A stretch of DNA of 39,608 bases. Origin: Alicycliphilus sp. Its GTDB lineage: Bacteria > Pseudomonadota > Gammaproteobacteria > Burkholderiales > Burkholderiaceae_C. The translations under genes were made by a program, and so were the position numbers. The stretch covers positions 1 through 39,608 of the forward strand of contig JAGPIX010000007.1 of the NCBI GenBank assembly GCA_018054745.1, written 5' to 3'. Below the pieces are notes generated by a model, which was not told where the DNA came from, did no database searches, and saw only the letters and a program-made list of their open reading frames with translations. This document shows positions 8,701 through 14,541 of this stretch, piece after piece. How positions within the stretch are numbered: position 1 is the first letter of the stretch; every line of letters starts with the position of its first letter.

Positions 8701-9817
8701 ACATCACGGCGACGTTCTTGTCGGCATTGGGCGTGCGCTGCAGCTTGACCAGGTTGAGTGCCTTGGCGGCCACGGCGGCGGCCTGCGCGGCTATCGGCAT
8801 GATCTGCTCGTCGCCCTTGCGCACGGCGGACGCGACCTGGATGTCGGTCACGCCGGCGTATTCGGCCTGCGCCAGGTAGAACGGCACGTCCATCGCCGCC
8901 ACGCCCTGCCGGCTGGCGGCCCAATCCGCTTCGTCGCCACGGCGGTGCGTCATGGCCTGGATGACCGGGAACCCTAAGCGCTCGAATTCTTCGCGGCGCT
9001 CGTCGGCGTTCAGCATGATCTGCGTGTTGATCAGCACGTCGGCCAGCACGGGCGTGCCGGGGCCGCCGGGCTGCAGCACCTTGGCAAACCCGCCATCGCC
9101 CATCATGGGCGTGTAGAACGGCAGCGCCACGGCGCCGCCGGCCTCGATGCGCGCCACCATGTCGTCGATGTAGGCGGTCTGCATCGAGCCTATGTATTGC
9201 TGGTGCAGCGAAATGGCCACCACCGGCTTGCGCTGCGCGGCCTTCATTTCCACACCCTGGCCACGCAGAAAGGCCACGGGGTCGGCCATGACGGTGCCGG
9301 GCAGGCGCGGGTGGTAGATGCCGGTCTTGGGGAAGACCACCGGGTCGGGCGCCGCCGTCAGGGCGTTGCCGCCCTTGAGCTGCGCAGCCAGTGTGGCGAA
9401 GAAACCCTCGTAATTCTGCCGCCCGCCGCTGCCGTAGTAGGCAATCAGGCGCCGCGCCACGGCCTCGGGCAGGCCCCCGCCCCAGGCCGGCTGCTGGTCG
9501 TACAGCCAGGCGTTGGGTGCCTTCAGGGCCGGCAGCGCGCGCGTCAGGCGCGCACGCACCTCGTCTTGCAGATAGCTGTCGAAGAACACCGCGTCGCGTC
9601 CGGCCCACAGGCCGGCGTCCACATCGGCCGGCAGGCTGTTGATGTAGCGCACCTCGACGTCGATGCCGTGCGGCCGTGCAATCTCCTGCAGCTGGTGGAA
9701 CTTGCCCTGCGGCACGTTGCCGGTGGCGACGAACAGCACCGACGCGGCGCGCGCCGCGCCGCCCAGCAGCAGCAACGCGGTGCACAGCAGCCAGCGCAGC
9801 TTTTGGTTTTGAAACAA
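5741..9817 (-). CDS. Secreted, membrane-anchored CobN-like chelatase subunit
   Basis: This 1358-residue protein of the CobN/BchH family has the large metal-chelatase subunit fold. A signal peptide is clear (LRWLLCTALLLLGGAARA, cleavage near residue 24). The CobN/BchH core includes HFGTHGTQEWLPGK at about residues 547-560. After ~1255 comes an Ala/Gln/Glu-rich linker, then a proline run (PPEPPPPP), then one hydrophobic helix (PATLLFAVALAGVSCAGAW, ~1320-1340). The bulk should therefore sit in the periplasm, tethered by a C-terminal anchor. Classical CobN is cytosolic and needs the ATPases CobS and CobT, which are absent here. The start is TTG, chosen because AGGAGG lies five bases upstream and no better in-frame start is near. 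The closest functional parallel I know is HmuS of Bacteroidota haem-uptake operons, a CobN-like haem dechelatase. Substrate (haem, corrinoid or another tetrapyrrole) is inferred, not shown. Confidence 0.85.
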   Translation of the reverse strand: MFQNQKLRWLLCTALLLLGGAARAASVLFVATGNVPQGKFHQLQEIARPHGIDVEVRYINSLPADVDAGLWAGRDAVFFDSYLQDEVRARLTRALPALKAPNAWLYDQQPAWGGGLPEAVARRLIAYYGSGGRQNYEGFFATLAAQLKGGNALTAAPDPVVFPKTGIYHPRLPGTVMADPVAFLRGQGVEMKAAQRKPVVAISLHQQYIGSMQTAYIDDMVARIEAGGAVALPFYTPMMGDGGFAKVLQPGGPGTPVLADVLINTQIMLNADERREEFERLGFPVIQAMTHRRGDEADWAASRQGVAAMDVPFYLAQAEYAGVTDIQVASAVRKGDEQIMPIAAQAAAVAAKALNLVKLQRTPNADKNVAVMFWNYPAGEKNLSASFLNVPRSLQNTLAAMVRAGYQTESPDEAMLITLLQRLLAPSYRPGLLEPLLRDGLAELLPVKDYRAWLASLPQATQDELRRAWGDPEKSPWVLRQNGQAYFIIPRLQLGKVTLLPQPGRSGAAPGSTDARAKEKEIYHSTVDLPPHHYLATYLWTRQKNDALVHFGTHGTQEWLPGKERGLSVHDAPLLALGDIPVAYPYIADNIGEATQAKRRGRATIISHQTPPFAPGGLHDALTAMHDLLHQWQAQDEGAVRERMAADLLAAARKERVIADMGWTEARVKTAFAGFVHELHNHLHELAQTAQPQGLHRLGQAPEELHRLGTVLLTLGKNFWEAAARRAGVPLADLDEALVGPWDKLAQTVPYQLLQKHVVAGEPMTGLPADLQQALAQAQTAYDNLGAQGELKGLLDVLAGRYLPTSYGGDPIKNPDAYPTGRNLYGFDPSRVPTKQAWEAGKLAADNLLAEHRKLHGKQPSKLTFTLWSVETMRHFGMLEAQALWLLGVEPVWDKGGRVTGVKLVPREQLGRPRVDVVLSATGLYRDHFPNVMKQLAQAVLLASRATEIDNPVAQNAQRIAQKLIAQGADAKAAEMAGATRIFASESGRYGTGLDEATQATDTWKGKKEGDRKMAELYLSKMQFAYGPDEKEWGQAGVAGVGDGKGGKGGKGVNLYAEHLSGTEGAVLSRSSNLYGMLTTDDPFQYLGGIAMAVRHLDGKAPELYISNLRGSGSGKVEGAAQFLAKELATRQFHPGYIQGLMKEGYAGTLQVLDATNNFWGWTATAREIVRDDQWQEMVDVYVRDKHKLGLKKWFESKNPHALAQTMERMLEAARQGYWKADAATVKELKERWRDLSERYDVQSDNARFSEFVAEGAAQAGFGLQATAAAAAPARAAAQPQEQAEAQPEAAPPEPPPPPMVTGMRMQKVQPKELPPFNPATLLFAVALAGVSCAGAWQQRRRSGPFPLWGKVGMGAAG
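5749..5788 (-). repeat. REP-like G/C-run element, right copy, inverted
   Basis: Read on the minus strand it is CCCCTTCCCCCTCTGGGGG followed by AAGGTGGGGATGGGGGCTG, a close match to the copy at 5674-5712. It lies inside the CobN-like gene and encodes its last residues (FPLWGKVGMGAAG). Confidence 0.65.
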
Positions 9818-9820
9818 ATT

Positions 9821-9875
9821 GGCCTCCTGCGCCCTATTTATGAGCGCCAGCAGCTACTATTTTTATAGCTAACAA
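9821..9875 (-). repeat. Interspersed AT-rich repeat, copy 2, in the receptor/CobN-like spacer
   Basis: On the minus strand it runs TTAGCTATAAAAATAGTAGC, then GGCGCTCATAAATAGGGCGC, then AGGAGGCC. It fills the 59-base gap between the receptor stop and the CobN-like start. Its GGCC end coincides with the Shine-Dalgarno sequence of the CobN-like gene. Confidence 0.75.
9823..9828 (-). promoter_or_regulatory. Ribosome binding site deciding the TTG start of the CobN-like gene
   Basis: AGGAGG on the minus strand lies five bases before the TTG at 9817. It overlaps the GGCC edge of repeat copy 2, where other copies read CTACAGCC or CTATCGGCC. Confidence 0.7.
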
Positions 9876-9876
9876 A

Positions 9877-11829
9877 TCAGAAATCCAGACGTGCCGAAAC
9901 AAAGACCCGGCGGCCCAGCTCGGCGTAGCCGAAGTTGGGCGACTTCTCGGCCAGGCGCACATTGCCCAGGTTCTCCAGGCCGGCGCGAAGATGAAGGTTT
10001 TGCGTGGCATTGAGCTTCATGGCGTAGCCCGCGCTGACGTTGAACAGGGTGTAGGCCGGCAGCTTGTTGCCGTAGTTCTCCTGGCTGCCGGTGTATTGCA
10101 GGCCCATGCGGGCGTCCCAGCCGCCGCGCTTCCAGGTCAGGTGCGAGGCCACGCTGGTCGTGGGCCGGTCGTTCAGGCGCTTGCCCGTGGCCTTGTCGCG
10201 CGTGTGCAGCAAGGTGGCATCGCTGCCCCAGGACAGCTGCCTGGAGAGCTGCAGGGTGAAGCCCGCCTCCAGCCCCTGGATGCGCGCGGCGTCGATGTTG
10301 TCGTACTGGTAGACGCGGCGTATGCCGATCTGCTGCAGCAGCTTGTAGGTGATCAGGTCCTTGACCTCGGTGTGGAAGGCCGTGGCGCGCAGCGACAGCG
10401 CGCTGCTGGCCTGCCAGTCGGCACCGATCTCCAGCGAGTTGGACGTCTCGGGCTTGACGTTGGCGTTGCCCAGGAAGCTGTGCGGCCCCTCGGCCCCGAC
10501 GTAGTTGGGCGAGATCTGCTTGAGCGTCGGCGCCTTGAAGGCGTGGCCCCAGCCACCCTTGACGACGAGCTGCGGGCTGGCCTCCCAGACCAGGTAGGCG
10601 CGCGGGCTCAGCTCGGAGCCAAACAGGCCATGGTGGTCGGCGCGCAGGCCCAGGGTGGCCATCAGATTCGCGCCCAGCGAGAACTCGTCCTGCACGAACA
10701 GCGCCTTGTGCGTCACGTCGTCACGGCCGCCCTTCAGGCCGGCGTTGACCAGCTCTTCGCTCCGCCATTCGCCGCCCAGGGCGATGTTGTGGCTGCCGCG
10801 GCGCAGCGTGACATGGCCGTCAACGACATCGTCCTGCATGTCCTGCGGGCGCGTCGGCGCCACGCCGTTGCTGCGGCTGTTGATGACGCTCATCTCGCTG
10901 CGGTAGGCGCGCAGCTGGGCCTTCAGGTCACCAAAGTCGCCCGTCCAGCCGACATGGGTCTGGCGCCGATCCAGGTCGTAGCGGTTGACATAGGCGCGGC
11001 CGGCGGTGTTCACGTCGTCGTACAGGCGCCGTTCCTGGCCGTCGCTGATGCCGGCCTGCAGGCGCTGGCTGGCCGTCAGGTCGAACTCGGCGTTCACGCC
11101 CAGGTTGCGCGGCCTGCGGCCTTCGACCTCGCTGTAGCGCAGGTCATCAATGTCTGGCGTGGGGTTACTGCGCGCGTACTCGGCGTTGACCGACAGGCGC
11201 GCACGCTGGCCCAGCGGGCCCGCGGCGTAGACCGAACTGCCGAACTGGCTGGCCGCGTCGCTCTTGAGGCCGGTGCCGCCGGAGACACCGATGGAGCCGC
11301 TCCAGTGATCCTTGGGCTTCTTGCTGATGACGTTGATCACCCCGCCCAGCGCCTCGGAGCCATACAGCGCCGACATCGGGCCGCGGATGATCTCGATGCG
11401 CTCGATGGCCGAGATTGGCAGCCAGCCGTACTGGTAGTCGGAGTGGCCGATCACGTCGTCGCTGGCGCTGATGCGCCGGCCGTCGATCAGCGTCAGCGTG
11501 TGCTTGCCCTCCAGGCCGCGCAGCGCCAGCGTCTTGCGCCCGCCCACCTGGCGCCCCTGCAGGGTGATGCCGGGCGCGCCGCGCACGGCGTCCAGCAGGT
11601 CGCCGGCGTTCTTCTCGGCCAGTTCCTCGGCGCTGATGACGGTGACGCTGGCCGGCGCGGTGCGCGCGTCCTGCTCGGTCATGGTGGCGGTGACGGTGAC
11701 GGCGGGCAGGCCCTGGGCGGGCGCCAGGGCCAGGGTCTCGGTCTGCGCCTGGGCGGCGCCGGTCGCCAGCAGCAGGGCGGCCAGGGCCAGCGGATGGCGG
11801 CGGCAGGGTACGGCAAATGGGATACGCAT
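9877..11829 (-). CDS. TonB-dependent outer-membrane receptor (FepA/CirA-like) of the CobN-like system
   Basis: This 650-residue protein has a signal peptide (HPLALAALLLATGAAQAQ), a TonB box-like LPAVTVTATM, a plug domain (about 45-160, with GRRISASDDV and IEIIRGPMSALYGSEALGG) and a beta-barrel ending in Phe (FVSARLDF). FKAPTLKQ and NVKPETSNSLEIG are typical of the FepA/CirA group. A His lies between them (EGPHSF), where haem receptors often carry one. It should import a chelated metal or tetrapyrrole across the outer membrane using TonB energy. The frame opens at TTG 11928, but ATG 11829 gives a proper signal peptide. It heads the operon with the CobN-like gene. The ligand is unknown; haem is favoured by operon type and the possible upstream Fur site, corrinoid is the alternative. 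Confidence 0.88.
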   Translation of the reverse strand: MRIPFAVPCRRHPLALAALLLATGAAQAQTETLALAPAQGLPAVTVTATMTEQDARTAPASVTVISAEELAEKNAGDLLDAVRGAPGITLQGRQVGGRKTLALRGLEGKHTLTLIDGRRISASDDVIGHSDYQYGWLPISAIERIEIIRGPMSALYGSEALGGVINVISKKPKDHWSGSIGVSGGTGLKSDAASQFGSSVYAAGPLGQRARLSVNAEYARSNPTPDIDDLRYSEVEGRRPRNLGVNAEFDLTASQRLQAGISDGQERRLYDDVNTAGRAYVNRYDLDRRQTHVGWTGDFGDLKAQLRAYRSEMSVINSRSNGVAPTRPQDMQDDVVDGHVTLRRGSHNIALGGEWRSEELVNAGLKGGRDDVTHKALFVQDEFSLGANLMATLGLRADHHGLFGSELSPRAYLVWEASPQLVVKGGWGHAFKAPTLKQISPNYVGAEGPHSFLGNANVKPETSNSLEIGADWQASSALSLRATAFHTEVKDLITYKLLQQIGIRRVYQYDNIDAARIQGLEAGFTLQLSRQLSWGSDATLLHTRDKATGKRLNDRPTTSVASHLTWKRGGWDARMGLQYTGSQENYGNKLPAYTLFNVSAGYAMKLNATQNLHLRAGLENLGNVRLAEKSPNFGYAELGRRVFVSARLDF

Positions 11830-12032
11830 GAACGTCCAGAAGTAAGAACCGCAGTGGCTGGACGCTGGCGCCGCAAGGGTGCGCGTGGGGCTGGGCGGAA
11901 AGTTGAAAAAACCCGATATCGACGCCAAGCACCAGACCGGTCAGCAGAGTGTTTTGCCCCCGGGACTTGCCTCCTGGAGTGGCGAACACGGCACCCACAG
12001 GCGGTGGCAGCGCGAAACTGGGCGGAAGTGTA

Positions 12033-12051
12033 AACGCAAGTCGTTCGCATT
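12033..12051 (-). promoter_or_regulatory. Possible Fur box upstream of the receptor operon
   Basis: AATGCGAACGACTTGCGTT on the minus strand is an imperfect dyad resembling betaproteobacterial Fur sites of the AATGCGAATGATTCGCATT type (15 of 19 positions by eye against that idealised string). It lies about 200 bases upstream of the receptor ATG and 38 bases downstream of a TTGACA hexamer. Confidence 0.4.
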
Positions 12052-12089
12052 CGCATCAATATTTAAAGAAAATGCGGCCGAATGATCTT

Positions 12090-12095
12090 TGTCAA
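12090..12095 (-). promoter_or_regulatory. Possible -35 hexamer of the receptor operon
   Basis: TTGACA is perfect on the minus strand. The matching -10 is poor (TTTTCT at 17 bases), so the assignment is tentative. Confidence 0.3.
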
Positions 12096-12154
12096 TAACG
12101 CCCAGGCGCGCTGCAGCCCGCCTGGGCTGCATGGAGCCCCCATGGGCGCAGATA

Positions 12155-12604
12155 ATGCGCATCACCATGCCTCTCTTGCGCAACGCTCCCCGCCTGGCCC
12201 GCCTGCTGCTGGCCTGCTTTGCGCTGTCGCTCGCGGTGGCCATGGCCGCGCCGCTGGTGCAGGCCCGGCCCATGGAACGCGTGTGCACTGCATCGGGCGA
12301 TGAACGCTGGGTGGCGGCCGGCGGCAACCAGGTCGGCACCCTGCCCTATGAGGGCCACCAGTTCAGCTGCGCGCTGTGCCTGCCGCCCATGCTGCCCGGC
12401 GCGCAAGCGGCCACCCTTCCCCAGCCCCAGGGCCAGCCCTTCATGGCCCAGGCACTACGCGTGCGCATCGGCCATGTGCCGGCACTCAGCCGCGCCGCCT
12501 TTCCGCCACGCGCCCCGCCGGCGCCCGCGCCATCGCCTTGCAATCTTTCTGAGTGCGGCGGGGCCATCTGCGCCCCGCCCCGATGCGCGCATGGGCCGGG
12601 ATGA
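12155..12604 (+). CDS. Small DUF2946-like secreted protein
   Basis: This 149-residue protein has an N-terminal hydrophobic segment (LARLLLACFALSLAVAMAAP) and a short Cys motif (HQFSCALCLPP) like the CPxCL motif of DUF2946 proteins. Those often neighbour copper-handling genes, and a PCu(A)C chaperone follows 43 bases downstream. The frame opens at TTG 12089, but ATG 12155 is a better start directly before the signal or anchor segment. The last ~25 residues, after the usual RAPP-type ending, are Pro- and Cys-rich (PCNLSECGG, CAPPRC). This may be a natural extension or read-on after a lost stop. Function is unknown; a role in copper homeostasis is inferred from context. Confidence 0.6.
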   Translation: MRITMPLLRNAPRLARLLLACFALSLAVAMAAPLVQARPMERVCTASGDERWVAAGGNQVGTLPYEGHQFSCALCLPPMLPGAQAATLPQPQGQPFMAQALRVRIGHVPALSRAAFPPRAPPAPAPSPCNLSECGGAICAPPRCAHGPG

Positions 12605-12647
12605 CCCATCGCGCTCGCCCTCCACCGATCCAATCAAGAGACTTTTT

Positions 12648-13133
12648 ATGAACTTCCAACCCATTGCCACCCGTATCACCCTCGCCGCCGCCCTGCTGCT
12701 GACCGGCTTCGCCCATGCCCAGGTCAGCGTGCAGGACGCCTGGGTGCGCGCCACCGTGCCGCAGCAAAAGGCCACCGGCGCCTTCATGCGCCTGACCGCT
12801 GCCCAGGACATGCGCCTAGTCGCCGCCAGCAGCCCCGTGGCCGGCATTACCGAGGTGCACGAGATGAAGATGGTGGACAACGTGATGAAGATGCGCGCCG
12901 TGCCGGCTCTGGATCTGCCGGCCGGCCAGGCCGTGGAGCTCAAGCCCGGCGGCTACCACATCATGCTGCTGGACCTGAAGCAGCCCGTGGCCCAGGGCGC
13001 CAGCGTGCCTCTGACCCTGGTCTTCGAGGGCAAGGACGGCCAGCGCCAGACCCAGGAGCTGCAGGCCCCCGTGCGCGCCCTGGGCGCCACGGCGGCACCC
13101 GCCATGGGGCATGGCAAGCACAGCGGGCACTGA
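12648..13133 (+). CDS. Periplasmic copper chaperone PCu(A)C
   Basis: This 161-residue protein of the PCu(A)C (DUF461) family has a signal peptide ending around GFAHA. The Cu(I) site is complete: His and Met in VHEMKM, a Met in NVMKMR, then 21 residues, then His-x-Met in GGYHIML. The family delivers Cu(I) to cytochrome c oxidase (Cu-A centre) in the periplasm. The C-terminus ends MGHGKHSGH, an extra His-rich tail that could bind metal. ATG 12648 follows AAGAG. The DUF2946-like gene precedes it, probably in the same transcript. No terminator other than the AT-rich repeat was found downstream. Confidence 0.92.
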   Translation: MNFQPIATRITLAAALLLTGFAHAQVSVQDAWVRATVPQQKATGAFMRLTAAQDMRLVAASSPVAGITEVHEMKMVDNVMKMRAVPALDLPAGQAVELKPGGYHIMLLDLKQPVAQGASVPLTLVFEGKDGQRQTQELQAPVRALGATAAPAMGHGKHSGH

Positions 13134-13150
13134 TATTTTGATACTTTTAT

Positions 13151-13203
13151 GGCTGTAGCGTTTTACCAATAAGCGCCTAAAGCTATAAAATATATAGCAT
13201 CAA
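13151..13203 (-). repeat. Interspersed AT-rich repeat, copy 3
   Basis: On the + strand it reads GGCTGTAGCG, TTTTACCAATAAGCGCC, then GCTATAAAATATATAGC and ATCAA. It lies between the copper chaperone and the efflux gene. Confidence 0.75.
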
Positions 13204-13296
13204 AGACACAGGCCGGACGCCTGCCGGCAGAGGCTTGACCCATAATCAAGCGCTTTTGCGTGCGGCCCGCTGCGCACGCCCTCCTCTGCCACCACC

Positions 13297-14529
13297 ATGC
13301 ACCCTGACGCCCAACATCTCTGGCGCGGCCCGCGCTGGGCCCTGGCCATCCTGCTGGCATTGCTGGGCATGGTGGGGCCGTTCTCCATAGACACCTATCT
13401 GCCGGCCTTTCCGGCCATCAGCCAGGCGCTTGGCGCCACGCCGGTGCAGATGCAGCAAACGCTGTCGGCCTATCTGTTTGCCTTTGCCTTCATGGCGCTA
13501 TTCCATGGCGCGCTGTCTGACAGCCTTGGCCGCCGGCCCGTGGTGCTGTGGGGGCTGGCGCTGTTCACGCTGGCCTCGGCCGGCTGCGCGCTGGCGCAGA
13601 CCACGGGGCAGCTGGTGGCGTTCCGCGCGCTGCAGGGGCTGTCGGCGGGTGCCGGCATCGTAGTTTCGCGCGCGGTGATTCGCGACCTGTTCCCGCCGGC
13701 CCAGGCGCAGCAGGTGATGAGCCAGGTGACCATCTTCTTCGGTGTGGCGCCGGCGATCGCCCCCATCGTCGGCGGCTGGCTGTCGGTGCACCTGGGCTGG
13801 CACAGCGTGTTCTGGTTTCTGACCGGGGTGGGCCTGTTTCTGTGGCTGGCCAACTGGCGGCTGCTACCCGAGTCGCTGTCGCCCGAGGGTCGCCAGTCCA
13901 TCCATCTGGGGCACCTGATGCGCGGCTATTGGGAGCTGATTTCCAGCCCGCGCTTCATGCTGTTGGCACTGGCCAGCGGCGTTCCCTTCAATGGCATGTT
14001 TTTGTACGTGCTGTCGGCTCCGGCCTTTCTGGGCGACCTGCTGGGGCTGGCGCCACAGCAGTTCTTCTGGTTCTTTCTGTGCACCATCTCCGGCATCATG
14101 GGCGGCGCCTGGATGAGCGGGCGGCTGGCGGGCCGCATACCGCCCAAGCACCAGATCCGCCACGGCTTCGTCATCATGCTGGCCATGGGCCTCTTGAACC
14201 TGGGTGCCAACCTGTTGTTTCCGGCCCATGTCGGGTGGGCGCTGTGGCCCATCGGCATCTTCTCGTTTGGCTGGGCGCTGATGGTGCCGGTGGTCACGCT
14301 GCTGGTGCTGGATCTGTTTCCGGCACGCCGCGGCATGGCGTCCTCGCTGCAGGCCTTTGTCGGCTCCACGGCCAACGGGCTGGTCGCAGGTGTGGTAGCG
14401 CCGCTGGTGATGCACTCCACGGTGCTACTGGCCACGGCCTCGCTGCTGATGATGTGCGTGGGCCTGGTGTCCTGGATCTACCTGCACCATCGCTGGCCCG
14501 AGATCGGGCGCACCGCCACGCATTCCTGA
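13297..14529 (+). CDS. Bcr/CflA family multidrug efflux MFS transporter
   Basis: This 410-residue inner-membrane protein has about 12 membrane segments. Family marks are FSIDTYLPAFPAI near the N-terminus, the MFS motif A loop between helices 2 and 3 (GALSDSLGRRPVVLWG) and RALQGLSAGAGIVVSRAVIRD in helices 4-5. The Bcr/CflA group exports drugs such as bicyclomycin or chloramphenicol, and sometimes cysteine, by proton antiport. The actual substrate cannot be inferred. The gene stands alone on the + strand, converging with the GGDEF gene with only seven bases between stops. Confidence 0.9.
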   Translation: MHPDAQHLWRGPRWALAILLALLGMVGPFSIDTYLPAFPAISQALGATPVQMQQTLSAYLFAFAFMALFHGALSDSLGRRPVVLWGLALFTLASAGCALAQTTGQLVAFRALQGLSAGAGIVVSRAVIRDLFPPAQAQQVMSQVTIFFGVAPAIAPIVGGWLSVHLGWHSVFWFLTGVGLFLWLANWRLLPESLSPEGRQSIHLGHLMRGYWELISSPRFMLLALASGVPFNGMFLYVLSAPAFLGDLLGLAPQQFFWFFLCTISGIMGGAWMSGRLAGRIPPKHQIRHGFVIMLAMGLLNLGANLLFPAHVGWALWPIGIFSFGWALMVPVVTLLVLDLFPARRGMASSLQAFVGSTANGLVAGVVAPLVMHSTVLLATASLLMMCVGLVSWIYLHHRWPEIGRTATHS

Positions 14530-14541
14530 AACAGCTTCAGG
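14525..14541. terminator. Weak symmetric hairpin between convergent genes
   Basis: CCTGAA (14525-14530) and TTCAGG (14536-14541) form a six-base stem over both stop codons. There is no T-tract, so terminator function is doubtful. Confidence 0.25.

Larger units (their letters stand above)
11830..12154. other. Divergent control region, receptor operon and DUF2946-like gene
   Basis: This 325-base region holds no convincing gene. It contains a possible Fur site (12033-12051) and a TTGACA hexamer on the minus strand (12090-12095). Both strands were read for the conserved B12-box of cobalamin riboswitches, and none was seen. Confidence 0.6.

Noticed and set aside
5804..8977. 1057-residue open frame on the + strand opposite the CobN-like gene
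   Set aside because: It is antisense to a strongly supported gene, rich in His/Gln/Arg/Gly as expected from a GC-rich reverse frame, and has no recognisable domain.
11830..12154. Cobalamin riboswitch upstream of the receptor/CobN-like operon
   Set aside because: GCCACTCCAGGAGG on the minus strand superficially recalls B12-box wording, but the order and the remaining conserved elements of the riboswitch are not there.
14525..14541. Strong bidirectional terminator between the efflux and GGDEF genes
   Set aside because: The six-base stem has no T-tract on either strand; kept only as a weak feature.
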